DNA from: Engraulis encrasicolus
Lineage: Eukaryota > Chordata > Actinopteri > Clupeiformes > Engraulidae
Length of the DNA: 64,000 nt
Direction: 5' to 3'
Assembly: GCF_034702125.1 (NCBI RefSeq)
Contig: NC_085859.1
Span: 5,928,280-5,992,279, forward strand
Shown piece by piece: positions 1-10,582 of this stretch; position 1 is the first letter of the stretch, and the number at the start of each line of letters is the position of its first letter. The notes beneath the pieces are model-generated. The model was not told where the DNA came from, did not search any database, and saw only the letters and a program-made list of their open reading frames with translations. The position numbers and the translations under genes were made by a program.

Positions 1-20
1 AAGACAGACTGGCAGATCTG

Positions 21-313
21 GGTGCATCCCAATATGTGACCTTGCCTCCTCCACTTGCCTCCTCCACTTGCTTCTCGTCATGATGACATCACTGACAACA
101 GCATTATATTTCAATATCTTGCCAAAGCTCAATTGTAAAGTCTTTTTCTCATTTGCAATTGGGATGGTGAAAGAAATACAGTCCCTCAAAAGTTGTTGTG
201 GCGAGGCTGACAGCTGGGAAACTTTATTGTTTTCTCCACGGAGGAGGGGCCAGGAGGCGGGATGAGGAGACAAGCACAAGTGGAGGAGGCAAGGTCACAT
301 ATTGGGATGCACC
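21..313. mobile_element. MITE with 37-bp perfect terminal inverted repeats
   Basis: Positions 21-57 and 277-313 are exact reverse complements (37 bp, beginning GGTGCATCCCAATATG). The 219-bp interior has no convincing coding content. Compared with the paralogous intron at 59760-59860, it interrupts intron 1 of TRIM A between two conserved stretches, so it is an insertion. No clean target duplication is visible and the superfamily is unknown. Confidence 0.75.
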
Positions 314-535
314 CCCTGTCTGACAGGTAGGAGGCTCCACTGAAGTTGGCCTGTCAATGTTTTACAGAATGTAAGACATTGAAGCCTTGAGAATAAATTA
401 TCTCTTGTGTGCCCTCTAAGTCCAATGTAGAAATAACACATTTTGTTCACAATAGACATACATTAGGCCTACATACTGCATTAAGCCGTGCATATAGGCA
501 AATGAATACACAAGCACATTATTTCCTCCTCTTAC

Positions 536-1120
536 CTTTTTATGACTCCACTCTGCCGTAGCTGTGATCGTGTCATGGCCTTTATGATCATCTACCATAC
601 ACAGAAGACAGATGCAACTCTGGTCGGTGCGACAGAATATTTCAAAAACCTTCTTATGACGAGGACAGACCATCTCCTGTAGCTGGCATGTGGCATCGAG
701 CATGTTGTGATTTCTACCTATAAGTTCATTATGAGCTTTTAAATGAGTGTCACAGTACGACATCAAGCACTCCAGACAGGACTTGACAGCTTTGAGTTTT
801 CTATCGGTGCAGACGTCACACTCTACATCTCCAGGTCCAGCAGCACATTCAACGGGAGCTGCAGTTTGTATTCTGCTCTTCCTCATTTGATCCACGAGCT
901 CAGACAAAACATGATTCTTCTTTAAAACGGGTCTTGGAGAGAAAGTCTCTCTGCATTGGGGACAGCTGTAAACGCCCTTCACGTCTTCCTTATCCCAACA
1001 AGCCTCAATACAATCCAAACAGAAATTGTGTCCACAGTTGAGAGTTACTGGATGCTTTAGAAGATCTAAACAAACAGGACACATGAAAATGTCCTGGTTA
1101 CTCGCCATCGCTTCAGCCAT
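536..1120 (-). CDS. TRIM A, exon 1 (RING and B-box exon of a finTRIM-like E3 ligase), 5'-partial gene
   Basis: This exon encodes the first 195 residues of a TRIM protein on the minus strand. I chose the ATG at 1118-1120 (MAEAMASNQ) over one 12 codons upstream because the paralog TRIM C (59049) starts at the same place. Residues about 14-57 form a C3HC4 RING (CPVC, CGHNFC, CPQC), expected to bind zinc and recruit an E2 ubiquitin-conjugating enzyme. A B-box-1-like CDVC...YCDTH segment and a B-box 2 (CPRH...CLLC...H..H) follow. The exon ends at AAAAG with donor GTAAGA (rc of 531-535), a phase-0 join as in TRIM C and D. Later exons would lie left of position 1. The protein is nearly the same as TRIM C exon 1. 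The open frame running on to 416 is intron read-through. Confidence 0.88.
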
Positions 1121-1679
1121 TTTGTTAAATATTCGGCAATAAGTAGGTGAAAACAACAGCTCCTCAGGTGCAACACAGTAAGTTTCGATTTACCCGTGGT
1201 GCTGCAAACTTCCTGGATGGGGAGTGGCGTGTTGTTTTCATGGAGTACTGCTGCCCTCTAGTGTCCATGAGTAATAACAGCAAGCAGCAGCAGCAGCAGC
1301 AGTTTTGATGCTGTTCTTCCAAAACTTCTCCATCAAGGTTTTTGTGGAGGACAAACGATAAAGTGTTGCTGTTGTGAACTTAAATTGAGGGCTTCCCCCT
1401 TCAACATGACAAATGCAAATTAGATAATGATCTTTGAATTGCACTTTTAGGAGACATGGGCTCCTCTATGATGGTGAATGATGCAAAACATATGTGCAGT
1501 GTGCACTTGCACTGCAAAACTATTCATGATAGTTAAGGGTCTCCTCCTGTCTCTCCTCCTCTTGTCCACACGCCTGGGGCGGCACCTCCTAACAGCCTTC
1601 GAAGAAGGAGAACGACTGCGGCCATGTTGCTGATGAATGATAATACGCATTTTTATGTAGCTGGCCAAAGATGCTGTCA
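1121..1679 (-). promoter_or_regulatory. Upstream flank of TRIM A, mirrored at 58446-59048
   Basis: This stretch should hold the promoter and 5'UTR of TRIM A. It is an inverted near-copy of the flank of TRIM C. It includes a short CAG run (about 1283-1302) that is matched by CTG repeats near 58825 in the other copy. An arginine-rich open frame (1447-1668 minus) is shared with 58456-58788 plus, but the DNA is so similar that this does not show coding constraint. No clear TATA box was found. Confidence 0.5.
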
Positions 1680-1980
1680 GACTTCTTATATTCCCTTTGT
1701 GTCTGCTAAGAGGACTGTTGTGTCAGATGACTTCTTAGTATATTGCCTTTGTGTCTGCTAAGAGTATGTCAGATGACTTCTTAGTATATTCCCTTTGTGT
1801 CTGCTAAGAGTGTGTCAGATGACTTTTATATTCCCTTTGTCTGCTAAGAGTGTGTCAGATGACTTCTTATATGCTAAGAGTATGTCAGATGATTTCTTAG
1901 TATATTGCCTTTGTGTCTGCTGTCAGATGACTTCTTAGTATATTCCCTTTGTGTCTGCTAAGACAGATGACTTCTTAGTA
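1680..1980 (-). repeat. 46-bp minisatellite, TRIM A side
   Basis: Degenerate tandem copies of a unit read on the minus strand as ACTCTTAGCAGACACAAAGG plus AATATACTAAGAAGTCATCTGAC. About six copies, several of them shortened. The same unit in the opposite orientation lies upstream of TRIM C (57490-58445), so it belongs to the duplicated TRIM segment. Confidence 0.85.
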
Positions 1981-2265
1981 CAGGTCCTTCTCAAATAATT
2001 AGCATATTGTGTTAAAGTTCATTTTCCCCCCCATAATGTAATGATAAACGATAAACTTTCATATATATTACATTCATTGCACACCAACTGAAATATTTCA
2101 GGTCTTGTTTTGTTTTAATATTGATTAAAATTTAAAAATTCCTATATCAAAATATTAGCATATCATGAAAAGGTTTTCTAAACAAGCTATTAACCTAATC
2201 ATCTGAATTAACGTATTAACTCTAAACACTGGTAAAAGCTTCCTGAGGCTTTAAAAAGTCACCAG
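1981..2265 (+). mobile_element. Tc1/mariner-type transposon end fragment
   Basis: It starts CAGGTCCTTCTC directly after a TA dinucleotide (1979-1980), which fits the Tc1 target site, and it lands inside a minisatellite unit. The sequence resembles the terminal region of Tc1-like elements common in fish, ending in a stretch like TCCTGAGGCTTTAAAAA. No transposase and no opposite end are visible, so it is truncated. A poly-C run (about 2278-2293) follows. Confidence 0.6.
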
Positions 2266-2465
2266 ATCAAAGACAACCCCCCCCCCCCCCCCCACCCCAA
2301 CCTCCAGACTTGCCAGAGGTCGGGTTTTACGGGAGGGGTCAACCGGGATATGAAATGTCACTTTCATTCTATTTTAATACTGCTTCATGTGTTCTAATTT
2401 AAAAATATGTGCTGTCAGATAATTCGTACTTAATGGCTAAATAGATCAAACAATTGTTTGTAGTA
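2266..2465. other. Poly-C tract and unassigned sequence
   Basis: A C-rich run is followed by AT-rich sequence with no coding or repeat assignment that I can support. Confidence 0.4.
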
Positions 2466-2796
2466 CGGTGGCCAAAGTGGGTATTGCAAATATGCTGCTC
2501 ATTGAAACTGTGCTGCCTATTGTCCAATTTGATCTTTATATAAATATTAACAAAGTAATACACTATCTACTAGTACGACCACGGTAGGCCTACAGTAGGT
2601 TTTGTAGCGAGAAATTGAAAATGATAGGCATGCAGAAGATCCAACTTTTTATGTGAAAAAGTGCACTTTTCAGAATAATAATGAATATTTATAATTTGAT
2701 GGTTGTGGTGAGTATTCATGAAAAATGTAACATTTGTGAATGGGTAGCATGAATTCTGGAAAGAAACCCCTAAAAAAGTACACAGTGCACCTTTAA
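2466..2796 (+). mobile_element. Truncated MITE, same family as 15011-15373
   Basis: The body (for example GCTGCTCATTGAAACTG and GGGTAGCATGAATTCTGGAA) and the right end CACAGTGCACCTTTAA match the element at 15011-15373. The left terminal repeat is missing. Confidence 0.7.
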
Positions 2797-2857
2797 CCTG
2801 AGTATGAAATGTCTCTTTAACTGGATGCAGCTGTAATCAGACTTCTTTGGTGTCAAA

Positions 2858-2941
2858 GTGTCCTCTTAACACTGGCAGAGGACAGGTAAAGGGGTTGATC
2901 ATGGGGGGGAGGGGGAGTTTTCTGTGGGTGAGTGTCATTTT
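2858..2941 (+). repeat. 84-bp patch identical to the interior of the LINE at 12612-12695
   Basis: All 84 bases match 12612-12695 in the same orientation, including the G7-A-G5 run. Neither flank continues the LINE, so this is an internal LINE fragment without 5' or 3' end features. Confidence 0.85.
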
Positions 2942-3389
2942 TGGATTTTCACATATTTGCAGTATTTCCAAGCATTATTCATGAATGTGCATAGGCCTAT
3001 CATTTTTGTCTATGTGTTTGCATTGTTCCGTTTAACAGTATAACCAAATTAGGCATATAATGCAAGTCTATTGTACAAAATAAAACATCATCAAATGTAC
3101 TTATAAACCACTTAATTCACCGGAGTGTTAAACAGCGATTTAATTCCGTCCAGTGATCACTTGTGGCTTGATGCTAAAGTTACCAGTTACTTCCAGTGAT
3201 TATGCTAAGCTATGCTAATAATTCTGATCCAATACATCCTGTAGGGCCTACTGAAAACACTGAGAAGAAAATGATGCACATTCATGAAGAATGCTGGGAA
3301 CTACTGCAAATATGTGAACATCAAAAAAGGGGTGTCCGTTCCTGATACTGCTGCAACACGTGCATTTCCCCACTGTGGGATAATAAACA
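2942..3389. other. AT-rich spacer, nothing recognised
   Basis: No open frame, repeat family or RNA gene that I can support. Confidence 0.4.
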
Positions 3390-3704
3390 TACGTACTGAC
3401 TTACTACCAGACTGATATTAACATGTATTTATTTTATCTGTATATACAACAACTACCAGACTGGTAGGAAAGTAACAACATCCACCACCACCTTACTAAA
3501 GAAATACAATATAAATATCCAAATGTTTCATAAATGATGGATAACAAATGTAGTGTTATATCATCATTGGTGTATTTGATTGAATTTAATATGACTATCA
3601 TTGACATCAACTATGACAGTAAAACACCACCACCACTTATAAATTGGCATAAACTTGTAAAATGTAAAATAACAACCCACCAGAACTATAAATGTCCAAA
3701 TGTT
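3390..3704 (-). other. End of a TRIM-type 3'UTR (minus strand) with poly(A) signal
   Basis: Read on the minus strand, this matches the 3' end of the TRIM B 3'UTR (about 32440-32610), including the text around 'ccaaatgtttcataaatg' and the CTGGT-rich stretch. TTTATT at 3428-3433 is AATAAA on the minus strand. It ends at 3704 in a 17-bp target duplication created by the L1 insertion. Confidence 0.65.
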
Positions 3705-4593
3705 GCAACAAATCTTGTGGCTTAACTCTAACATTTTGAGTGGAGGCAAAGTTATTTTCTTTAAACAAATGTTCATTAAAGGAATTACTTTTGTGAATGA
3801 CATTGTAAACGAGAAACATCAAATCCTCTCATATAAACAGTTAAGAGACAGGTATGGGGAGGTATGTACAACTCAACAATACAATCAGTTGACCTCTTCT
3901 CTATCATCAAGGTGGAAGCAAAAAATTAAAACGAGCAGTGACAGTAATTTAGTGTGTAGACCAAATATAAGGCAGAACAAATGGCTAAATCAAACAAAAA
4001 TAAACAAGGAAATATATAAGTTTTATTTACATACAGATAAATTGGTTGAGATCCCATGTAATATTTTTGATAGCTGGGAAAAAATGATTGATTCTCCTCT
4101 CTTATGGAAGGAAATCTTCAATAATTTGTATGAATCATCATTAGATATAAAAATATGTTTTTTTCAATACAAATTAATCTTTAAATACTTAAACACCAAG
4201 AAAATGCTTCATATTTGAGGTATAGAAACAAATCCATTGTGTTGCTTCTGTTTAGAAGAAGAGGAAACTGCAGAACACTTATTTTGGTATTGTCCTTTAA
4301 CTGTTACACTTTGGTTTGAAATAGAACCTTGGCTGTTAAAATACAACATCATGCTTCCTACAGTGCTCCTGGGCGATGTGGCAAATGAAAGCCAAGCAAT
4401 ACAAAATATAATTATTTTGTTGGGTAAAGTATTTATACATAAAACGATGGATTTAAAAAAGTTGAAATTAAGAGTCTTTAAAAATTATGTCAGATATTAT
4501 TGTAAAATAGAGTGTATAATGGCTTGTGAAACAGGTAAAACAATATATGCAGATAGGTGGTCTAAGATAAAACATGGAGAAGGATGGCTTTAG
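3705..4593 (+). pseudogene. L1 ORF2 C-terminal fragment with one in-frame stop
   Basis: About 295 codons in one frame, broken only by a TGA at 4216-4218. After the stop the frame encodes CCFCLEEEETAEHLFWYC, the cysteine/histidine motif found near the C-terminus of L1-type ORF2 proteins in fish. The normal end of the protein is reached at 4593 (TAG). The endonuclease and reverse transcriptase are missing because the copy is 5'-truncated. Together with the stop, this makes it an inactive relic. It lies on the plus strand, opposite to the TRIM 3'UTR that it interrupts. Confidence 0.8.
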
Positions 4594-5014
4594 GTACCTT
4601 CTTTTTTTCCCTTTCTGTTTAGTTCATAAATGTCTAAGGTATAATTTCAAGTCAAGTCAAGTCAAGTAGGTTTTATTGTCAATTTCTTTACATGCACTGG
4701 TCATACAAAGAATTTGAAATTACATTTCTTGCTTTCCCATACAGACATAGACTAATCTAGGTAAGGACATAGACAGTATAGACATAGACAGTACTTATAC
4801 ATGGACTTAAGACAGTATGGACATAGACAGTGCTCATACAGACATTTAAAGTGCAAGACTGGACAACAGAAGACTTGTAGAGGACATACATTAAGAGGTA
4901 TTGTTGTGCTTTTGTGCTTTTCTTAAAAAGTCCTTTATAGCGTTCTGACATGGTAATAGTAGCATTTTGAAGAAAAATAAATATTAAAAAAGGTCTGTCA
5001 AGTACACCAGCAGC

Positions 5015-5015
5015 A

Positions 5016-5046
<31 letters not shown>

Positions 5047-5101
5047 TGTATGTGTTTAGTGCAGGTAGAAGGTGCGGTGTGCGTCTTGTGTGTGTGTTCG
5101 T

Positions 5102-5156
<55 letters not shown>
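5015..5156. repeat. (GT)n microsatellite in the LINE 3'UTR
   Basis: An imperfect GT run interrupted by the LINE phrase TTTAGTGCAGGTAG. The PLE is inserted at its right border. The coding frames across it are artefacts of the repeat. Confidence 0.9.
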
Positions 5157-5157
<1 letters not shown>

Positions 5158-5277
5158 TTAAAGAGAAAACACGCACATCCGTCTCAAAAAATAGGGTGCA
5201 GGACCAACAAAAATACCATGAAAAAATTGAATGAAAAGTCCGCGACACCAAGCTCCCGTTGCTCTTTTTAATGTAAC

Positions 5278-5303
5278 GTTTCGGGCAGCATGCCCTTCAT
5301 CAG
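5278..5303 (-). ncRNA. Hammerhead-ribozyme-like core in the PLE terminal region
   Basis: On the minus strand (the PLE sense strand) the sequence reads CTGATGA, a 5-bp stem GGGCA/TGCCC with loop TGC, then GAAAC. These are the two conserved hammerhead core boxes with helix II between them. Penelope-like elements are known to carry hammerhead motifs in their terminal repeats. A possible helix III is CGTT...AACG, but the base after it is G, not the U expected at the cleavage site, so the motif may be inactive. The plus-strand PLE copy stops just before this motif. Confidence 0.55.
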
Positions 5304-5882
5304 ACAATACAAATACAATGAAAACACCCTGTTTAAATACCCATGATCCCACAGGTGGTTCAACCCCCCACCCAGGTGATCCCCATTGACATCAATCACC
5401 TGGATAAAGTGATGTGTGCAACATAAACCCATTGAGGCAGTGAAATATTGACAATATATACAATTACATAGGACAATTCAGAGGAAAACCAAGAATACAT
5501 GACCACATTTAGGGATACATCACATGCACATAGCCTGAATGGTAGACACAGAAGAGGAAGTCTATAGTACATTATATACACACACATCACAGGCAAAAAT
5601 CATTTAAGTAGAGCAAGACACTGACAACACAGAATACATATGTCCCACCAGGCAGCACCACATTGCAAAATTTACAAAAAAGGTCTTAGATCGAATTCTT
5701 CATTGAGTCCTCTTGGGGCCAGTGTGTCGAGCGTGTAAATCCAGTAGGCCTCTCTTTTGAGTAGCAGGGAATTCACCTTTCCGCGGCCACCCCCCAAAAT
5801 GGTAACTGACCAATCATAGCATAGCAACAGTTACTAAGCTCGGGACCTTGGTCAAGCCAGCCATTTTGATGAATGGAAGTCT

Positions 5883-6100
5883 ATGAGAGAGATACCGAGT
5901 TTGGAAGATAAAATGAAATGTTGCGCGTATGGCGTGTGTAATTCCGATAACGGAGATACCAAAAAGTTGGAGGGAGGGGTTACATTTCATTCCTTCCCAA
6001 AACCAAAGACCGAGATGGAGAAATTCCTGCTGTGGACTAAACAATGTGGACTACCCCACCACCAGCAGCAGCATGTAAACAGAAGCCACTACAAGCTAAG
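5883..6100 (+). CDS. THAP zinc-finger exon of the transposon
   Basis: It starts at the ATG at 5883 and runs 72 codons to a donor at 6101 (AAG|GTAAGC). The peptide MKCCAYGVCNSDNG followed by VTFHSFPKPKTEMEKFLLWT has the THAP signature: a C-x4-C type opening, then the conserved F-H-x-F-P and W positions. THAP domains are zinc-dependent DNA-binding modules, in transposases used to bind the element ends. The continuation (6751-7136) would need a different splice phase (exon 1 leaves two bases, while the downstream frame expects one), so the gene may be broken or may use another site. Confidence 0.6.
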
Positions 6101-6750
6101 GTAAGCAGCTATTTTAATGTCGCTAAAATCCACCTACCTCATTGAAAACGTGATGATGCCACTTCTTCAAATACAATTTAGTAGCACTACCTTGCATGTT
6201 TGGGCAGCTAGAACTGTGTGGATGATCATAATAAGCTGGATTGAATGGGTTAGCCTCATTTAGCATAGGCTAACTGTAAGTTTATTGTCACTGTTGACTG
6301 TTCTGTTCATATTGTGCATGCATGCAAGTAGCAACCAAAGTAATGTTAATGTTGTGTACAGTTGAAAAGTTTATCTTGTACAATGGCATTTAAAGTGGGA
6401 TGCCACTTGTTTGCTTGTAGTAAACAAGCATCAGCTATGCTGGGCAAAGTAACTTATTCTGCTATTTGCGTTAGAATCCCACCTCATGTAACCATTGCAA
6501 CTGAACTGAGATTGAATAATACTTAATAGTATTGATTTAAGATCCCAGATGTGCTGTACTTCACAATGTGCATTTTATTTTAGTGCCTTCAATCAGAGAT
6601 GATTTAGTTATACATTGCAACATTAATAGAGATTGTTGTACCCAGTCATCATTCTCAAAACATCAACAAAACATCTTAGCCCTACACTAACATGCATCAA
6701 CCTTGCATTACTATGAAAATGTAATGGAAAGTCAAACTGATTGTTTACAG

Positions 6751-6825
6751 GGTACGAGGAGAGGGCTCAAACTCCACTGAACACCTTAACACTGGAACAA
6801 AGTGCTTCAAACACCAGTGACCATG

Positions 6826-6858
<33 letters not shown>

Positions 6859-7136
6859 CGAGCGAGCGAGAGAGAGATATTTATATGCAGTTTGCTAACT
6901 TTTCCTGTTGTTGTTGTTCGTTGTTTACAGATCCCACCACTGATCATGGAGATGAGCTTCAGATGTTGAGGGACATGGTGGCCACTCAGAAGGCTGAGAT
7001 AACCAAGCTGACTGTACAACTAGAGGCAAAGGATGTCCAGCTCCAACAACTTAGATACAAACTCCATTTACACACTACTTTGGTGTTAAAACCAGAGTCT
7101 GTGCATGAAAGTGATGTGTTAGGCCATTTCCAGTAG
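6751..7136 (+). CDS. Downstream coding part of the THAP transposon, predicted coiled coil
   Basis: An acceptor TTGTTTACAG ends at 6750 and a second one ends near 6930, with a GT repeat between. The open frame ending at the TAG of 7136 contains a heptad-rich segment (DELQMLRDMVATQKAEITKL, then VQLEAKDVQLQQL), which looks like a short coiled coil. C-terminal coiled coils commonly follow THAP domains and allow dimerisation. Whether the two parts are joined in one mRNA is unclear because of the phase mismatch noted for the THAP exon. Confidence 0.4.
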
Positions 7137-8434
7137 GCTACTGTGCTTGATTCACCTATGAGCATTTTAATACCTTGTATGAGTTCAACATTTTAAATAA
7201 TCCAGGTACAGTGGCACACCAGACCTTCCTTTGTGTAGTGAGCTGTTATTGACACTGATGACATTTAGACAAGTATTTGGTTACAAAAGATTCCACATCA
7301 GTTTACAGAATGTGAGCACAATATTTAATCAGTCAACATCAGCCCTGTGTGTATTTATTGTGTATTATGTATTGATTATTTTGTTATTGTGTATTAAATA
7401 CCATCCATCATCATGCATATTGTAATGACCTGTGTATTTTCATTTTTTGCTTAAATGCATTAACCCATTTCATGTCATGGTGAATTACCTGATGACTTAA
7501 GCCACTCCAAGAGGGTATGTGTGGTCTGCAACAACAGTGATGTCCACAGGAGGTTTGCACCAAATAGCTCAGGTGTTCCTGTCTGCCTTTGTAGCAGAGC
7601 CAGTTTGTCACCTGTCACATTGAAGTTCCAGGAGGGAGGGCAGTAGGCCTACAACGAAATTCTCTCTAACTTCCACTGTTTACAATGTAGCCAATGTAAT
7701 TTGTAGATTACTGGAAATATTTATTTATCTATTTACTGAACTTTAATGTAGGCTTACTGGTTTCCTAGTGACCATAAGAGACACCTTATAGAAACACCTT
7801 TGCTTTTGGAGCAACCACAGATGACACAGGCACTGGTTTTATTTTGGTATCATTGTGCCATTGCTGTGTGAAGCTTGTGGAGGATTGGGGTTCCAAAGGG
7901 TTGCCTTTCACTTGCATGAGGTGAAATGTGTTGAACAAGCCAAGTCAACGATGTGGGAGCAATAGACTGGAGTGCTACAGGTGGGAATGTTTACATCTGG
8001 CATCTGTTACCATCACATGGATTTAATGCAACAAATATGATAATCATGTGCATTTTAATGCAACGTGTGATAAAGGCTTACCCTGCTTTAGGTCTAGGCC
8101 TACATAAGCACTGCTGCTCTTGTAAATTATTAGATGCTTGCCTCTTACATTGGGATCTGTATACTTTACCCTCTGTCTCATCTGGCTACAAACACAGCAT
8201 ATAATGTTGTGGATGTAGCCTTCATAAGCCTGCTGCAGACCTTTTTGTCAACTTTTATCTTATATTTTGCTGTTTCTCAACAAATTACTTGTGATTTCCA
8301 TGGGCAGAGCCGAAATTGACAGGGGTGAAAACATGTCGCATGCCATTCATTCTAATGCTGAGAACCTGGAATACGTGAAAGCTTGACTCGCATAGCAACC
8401 GTTGCTAAGGGGGGGAGGAGTTTGCGGAAAGGTC

Positions 8435-9737
8435 AATTGGCATCCCCACCACGGCTGGGGAGTCTGATGCGCTCAATGCCAATGTATCTTAGGGAGGCTA
8501 CTGTGTGGGATGATTGTGTAAAATGTAGCGCCACAGGACTTTTGCTGTCGTGATTGCGAATCGTGGACCTATGTTCTGCAATACGAGTTTTAAGGGGTCT
8601 TGTCGTTTTGCCAATGTAGGCTAGCCCACATGGGCATCGCAACATGTAGATAACATTATTTGTGTTGCAGGTAATAGTGCCACGAATTTTAAATTCTTTG
8701 CCTGTGCGCGGGTGATTAAAAGATTTTGTCTTATGGGTAAAATTGCATTGAATGCAGTTATTGCACTTGTAGTTCCCGCTAGGTGTCTGACGCAAAAAGT
8801 GCTGTGTGTGTGGTGGGTGGTGGGCCCTCACTAACATATTTCTCAGGTTTGGTGGGCGCTTAAACACAACTTTAGGAGGCAATGCAAAGGTAGAAAGGGC
8901 AGGATCTGACTCAATAATGTGCCAGTGCTTGTTGATGACAGATTGAAACTCCTTGGCCAGTGGTGAGTATTGGACCACACACATTAGATTAGGCTGTGTG
9001 CTAGCCTGTCTCCTTGTTTCAAGGCATTCTGTTTGGGACACCCCATGAAAGCGGTCCCGTGCACGGGATACCCACCCTGGTTTGTATTGTCTCTGGCTGA
9101 ATCTTTGTTCTAGGTCTTGACTCTGCAATTCAAAGTCCTCATCTGTGCTGCAGATGCGCCTGATGCGGTTAAATTGAGAGAGGGGCAGAGATTTTTTCAG
9201 TGGGATCGGATGGTAGGAGTGCCCGTGTAATATTGAATTTCTGTCAGTTTTTTTGCGATAGAGCGTAGTGCCCAGTTTGTGAGACTTTCTGTATACTGTG
9301 ATGTCTAAAAAGTTCATCTTTTGTGCATCATATTCCATGGTAAAATTGAGATGTGGGCTTGCATTGTTCATGAAGGTGTGAAACTCCTTGAGCTGTGTTT
9401 CTGAGCCCCTCCACAAGAACCAGATGTCATCAATATACCTTTTCCAGTTGCTTATGTATTGTAGGTAAGGATTCCGCTGGTTGTCCCATATGCATTCCTT
9501 TTCGAAGTGTCCGCAGAACAAGGATGCAAAACTAGGGGCCATTTTTGACCCCATGCTCGTTCCTGACACCTGAAGGTAAAAGTCAGACCCAAAAAGAAAG
9601 TAATTAGATTTGAGTACAGTCTCAAGCAGGTCAACAATACATTGAGTACTGGGGGTACAGTCAGAACGCTGGTTCAGGAAGAACTCTGTGGCTTTCAGAC
9701 CGCCTTCAAACGGCACATTAGTAACCAATTTAACCAA
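8435..9737 (-). pseudogene. PLE reverse transcriptase / GIY-YIG protein, 5'-truncated and split
   Basis: The minus-strand frame begins inside the reverse transcriptase. GTSMGSKMAPSFASL and YIDDIWFLW are visible, the latter carrying the catalytic aspartates. It runs into a GIY-YIG endonuclease (VIYMLRCPCGLAYIGKT, then TRIAEHR), the pair of domains that defines Penelope-like elements. The frame is cut after RGGD by the THAP transposon. The missing C-terminal codons lie beyond it at about 5676-5773 and end in the same residues as the plus-strand copy. The N-terminal RT motifs are missing because the copy stops at the inverted junction. It is non-functional as it stands. Confidence 0.8.
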
Positions 9738-9744
9738 GTTCTCA

Positions 9745-10582
9745 ATTTAACCGCATCAGGCGCATCTGCAGCACAGATGAGGACTTTGAATTGCAGAGTC
9801 AAGACCTAGAACAAAGATTCAGCCAGAGACAATACAAACCAGGGTGGGTATCCCGTGCACGGGACCGCTTTCATGGGGTGTCCCAAACAGAATGCCTTGA
9901 AACAAGGAGACAGGCTAGCACACAGCCTAATCTAATGTGTGTGGTCCAATACTCACCACTGGCCAAGGAGTTTCAATCTGTCATCAACAAGCACTGGCAC
10001 ATTATTGAGTCAGATCCTGCCCTTTCTACCTTTGCATTGCCTCCTAAAGTTGTGTTTAAGCGCCCACCAAACCTGAGAAATATGTTAGTGAGGGCCCACC
10101 ACCCACCACACACACAGCACTTTTTGCGTCAGACACCTAGCGGGAACTACAAGTGCAATAACTGCATTCAATGCAATTTTACCCATAAGACAAAATCTTT
10201 TAATCACCCGCGCACAGGCAAAGAATTTAAAATTCGTGGCACTATTACCTGCAACACAAATAATGTTATCTACATGTTGCGATGCCCATGTGGGCTAGCC
10301 TACATTGGCAAAACAACAAGACCCCTTAAAACTCGTATTGCAGAACATAGGTCCACGATTCGCAATCATGACAGCAAAAGTCCTGTGGCGCTACATTTTA
10401 CACAATCATCCCACACAGTAGCCTCCCTAAGATACATTGGCATTGAGCGCATCAGACCCCCCAGCCGTGGTGGGGATGTCAATTCCCTGCTACTCAAAAG
10501 AGAGGCCTACTGGATTTACACGCTCGACACACTGGCCCCAAGAGGACTCAATGAAGAATTCGATCTAAGACCTTTTTTGTAA
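9745..10582 (+). pseudogene. Second PLE copy: linker and GIY-YIG domain
   Basis: The frame encodes the part of the PLE protein after the RT, a complete GIY-YIG domain (VIYMLRCPCGLAYIGKT, TRIAEHR) and the normal C-terminus (about RGGDVNSLLLKREAYWIYTL to the stop at 10580-10582). It is nearly identical to the minus-strand copy, so the two arose together or recently. It lacks the RT and is not autonomous. The first ATG in frame (9791) is an internal methionine, not a real start. Confidence 0.8.

Larger units (their letters stand above)
5774..8434 (+). mobile_element. DNA transposon carrying a THAP-domain exon, inserted in the PLE
   Basis: The ends are CACCTTTCCGC (5774) and GCGGAAAGGTC (8434), about 10 bp of terminal inverted repeat. 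AATT flanks both sides (5770-5773 and 8435-8438), and the other PLE copy has the uninterrupted site. Subterminal GCATAGCAAC motifs occur near both ends. No transposase catalytic domain is visible, so this copy looks non-autonomous. THAP domains occur in P-element, Kolobok and some IS4EU/Harbinger-related transposons; I cannot place it more exactly. Confidence 0.7.

Noticed and set aside
1447..1668. Arginine-rich small protein shared with 58456-58788
   Set aside because: The two DNA copies are nearly identical, so the shared frame shows duplication only; no codon-level evidence or start context supports translation.
5016..5271. Open frames of repeated CVCV or THTH residues over GT/CA runs (here and at about 10855-11237, 17547-18043, 18269-19018, 30747-31051, 31626-31896, 33198-33462, 34480-34884, 56718-57033, 62531-62853)
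   Set aside because: Simple-sequence artefacts; a dinucleotide repeat is open in several frames on both strands.
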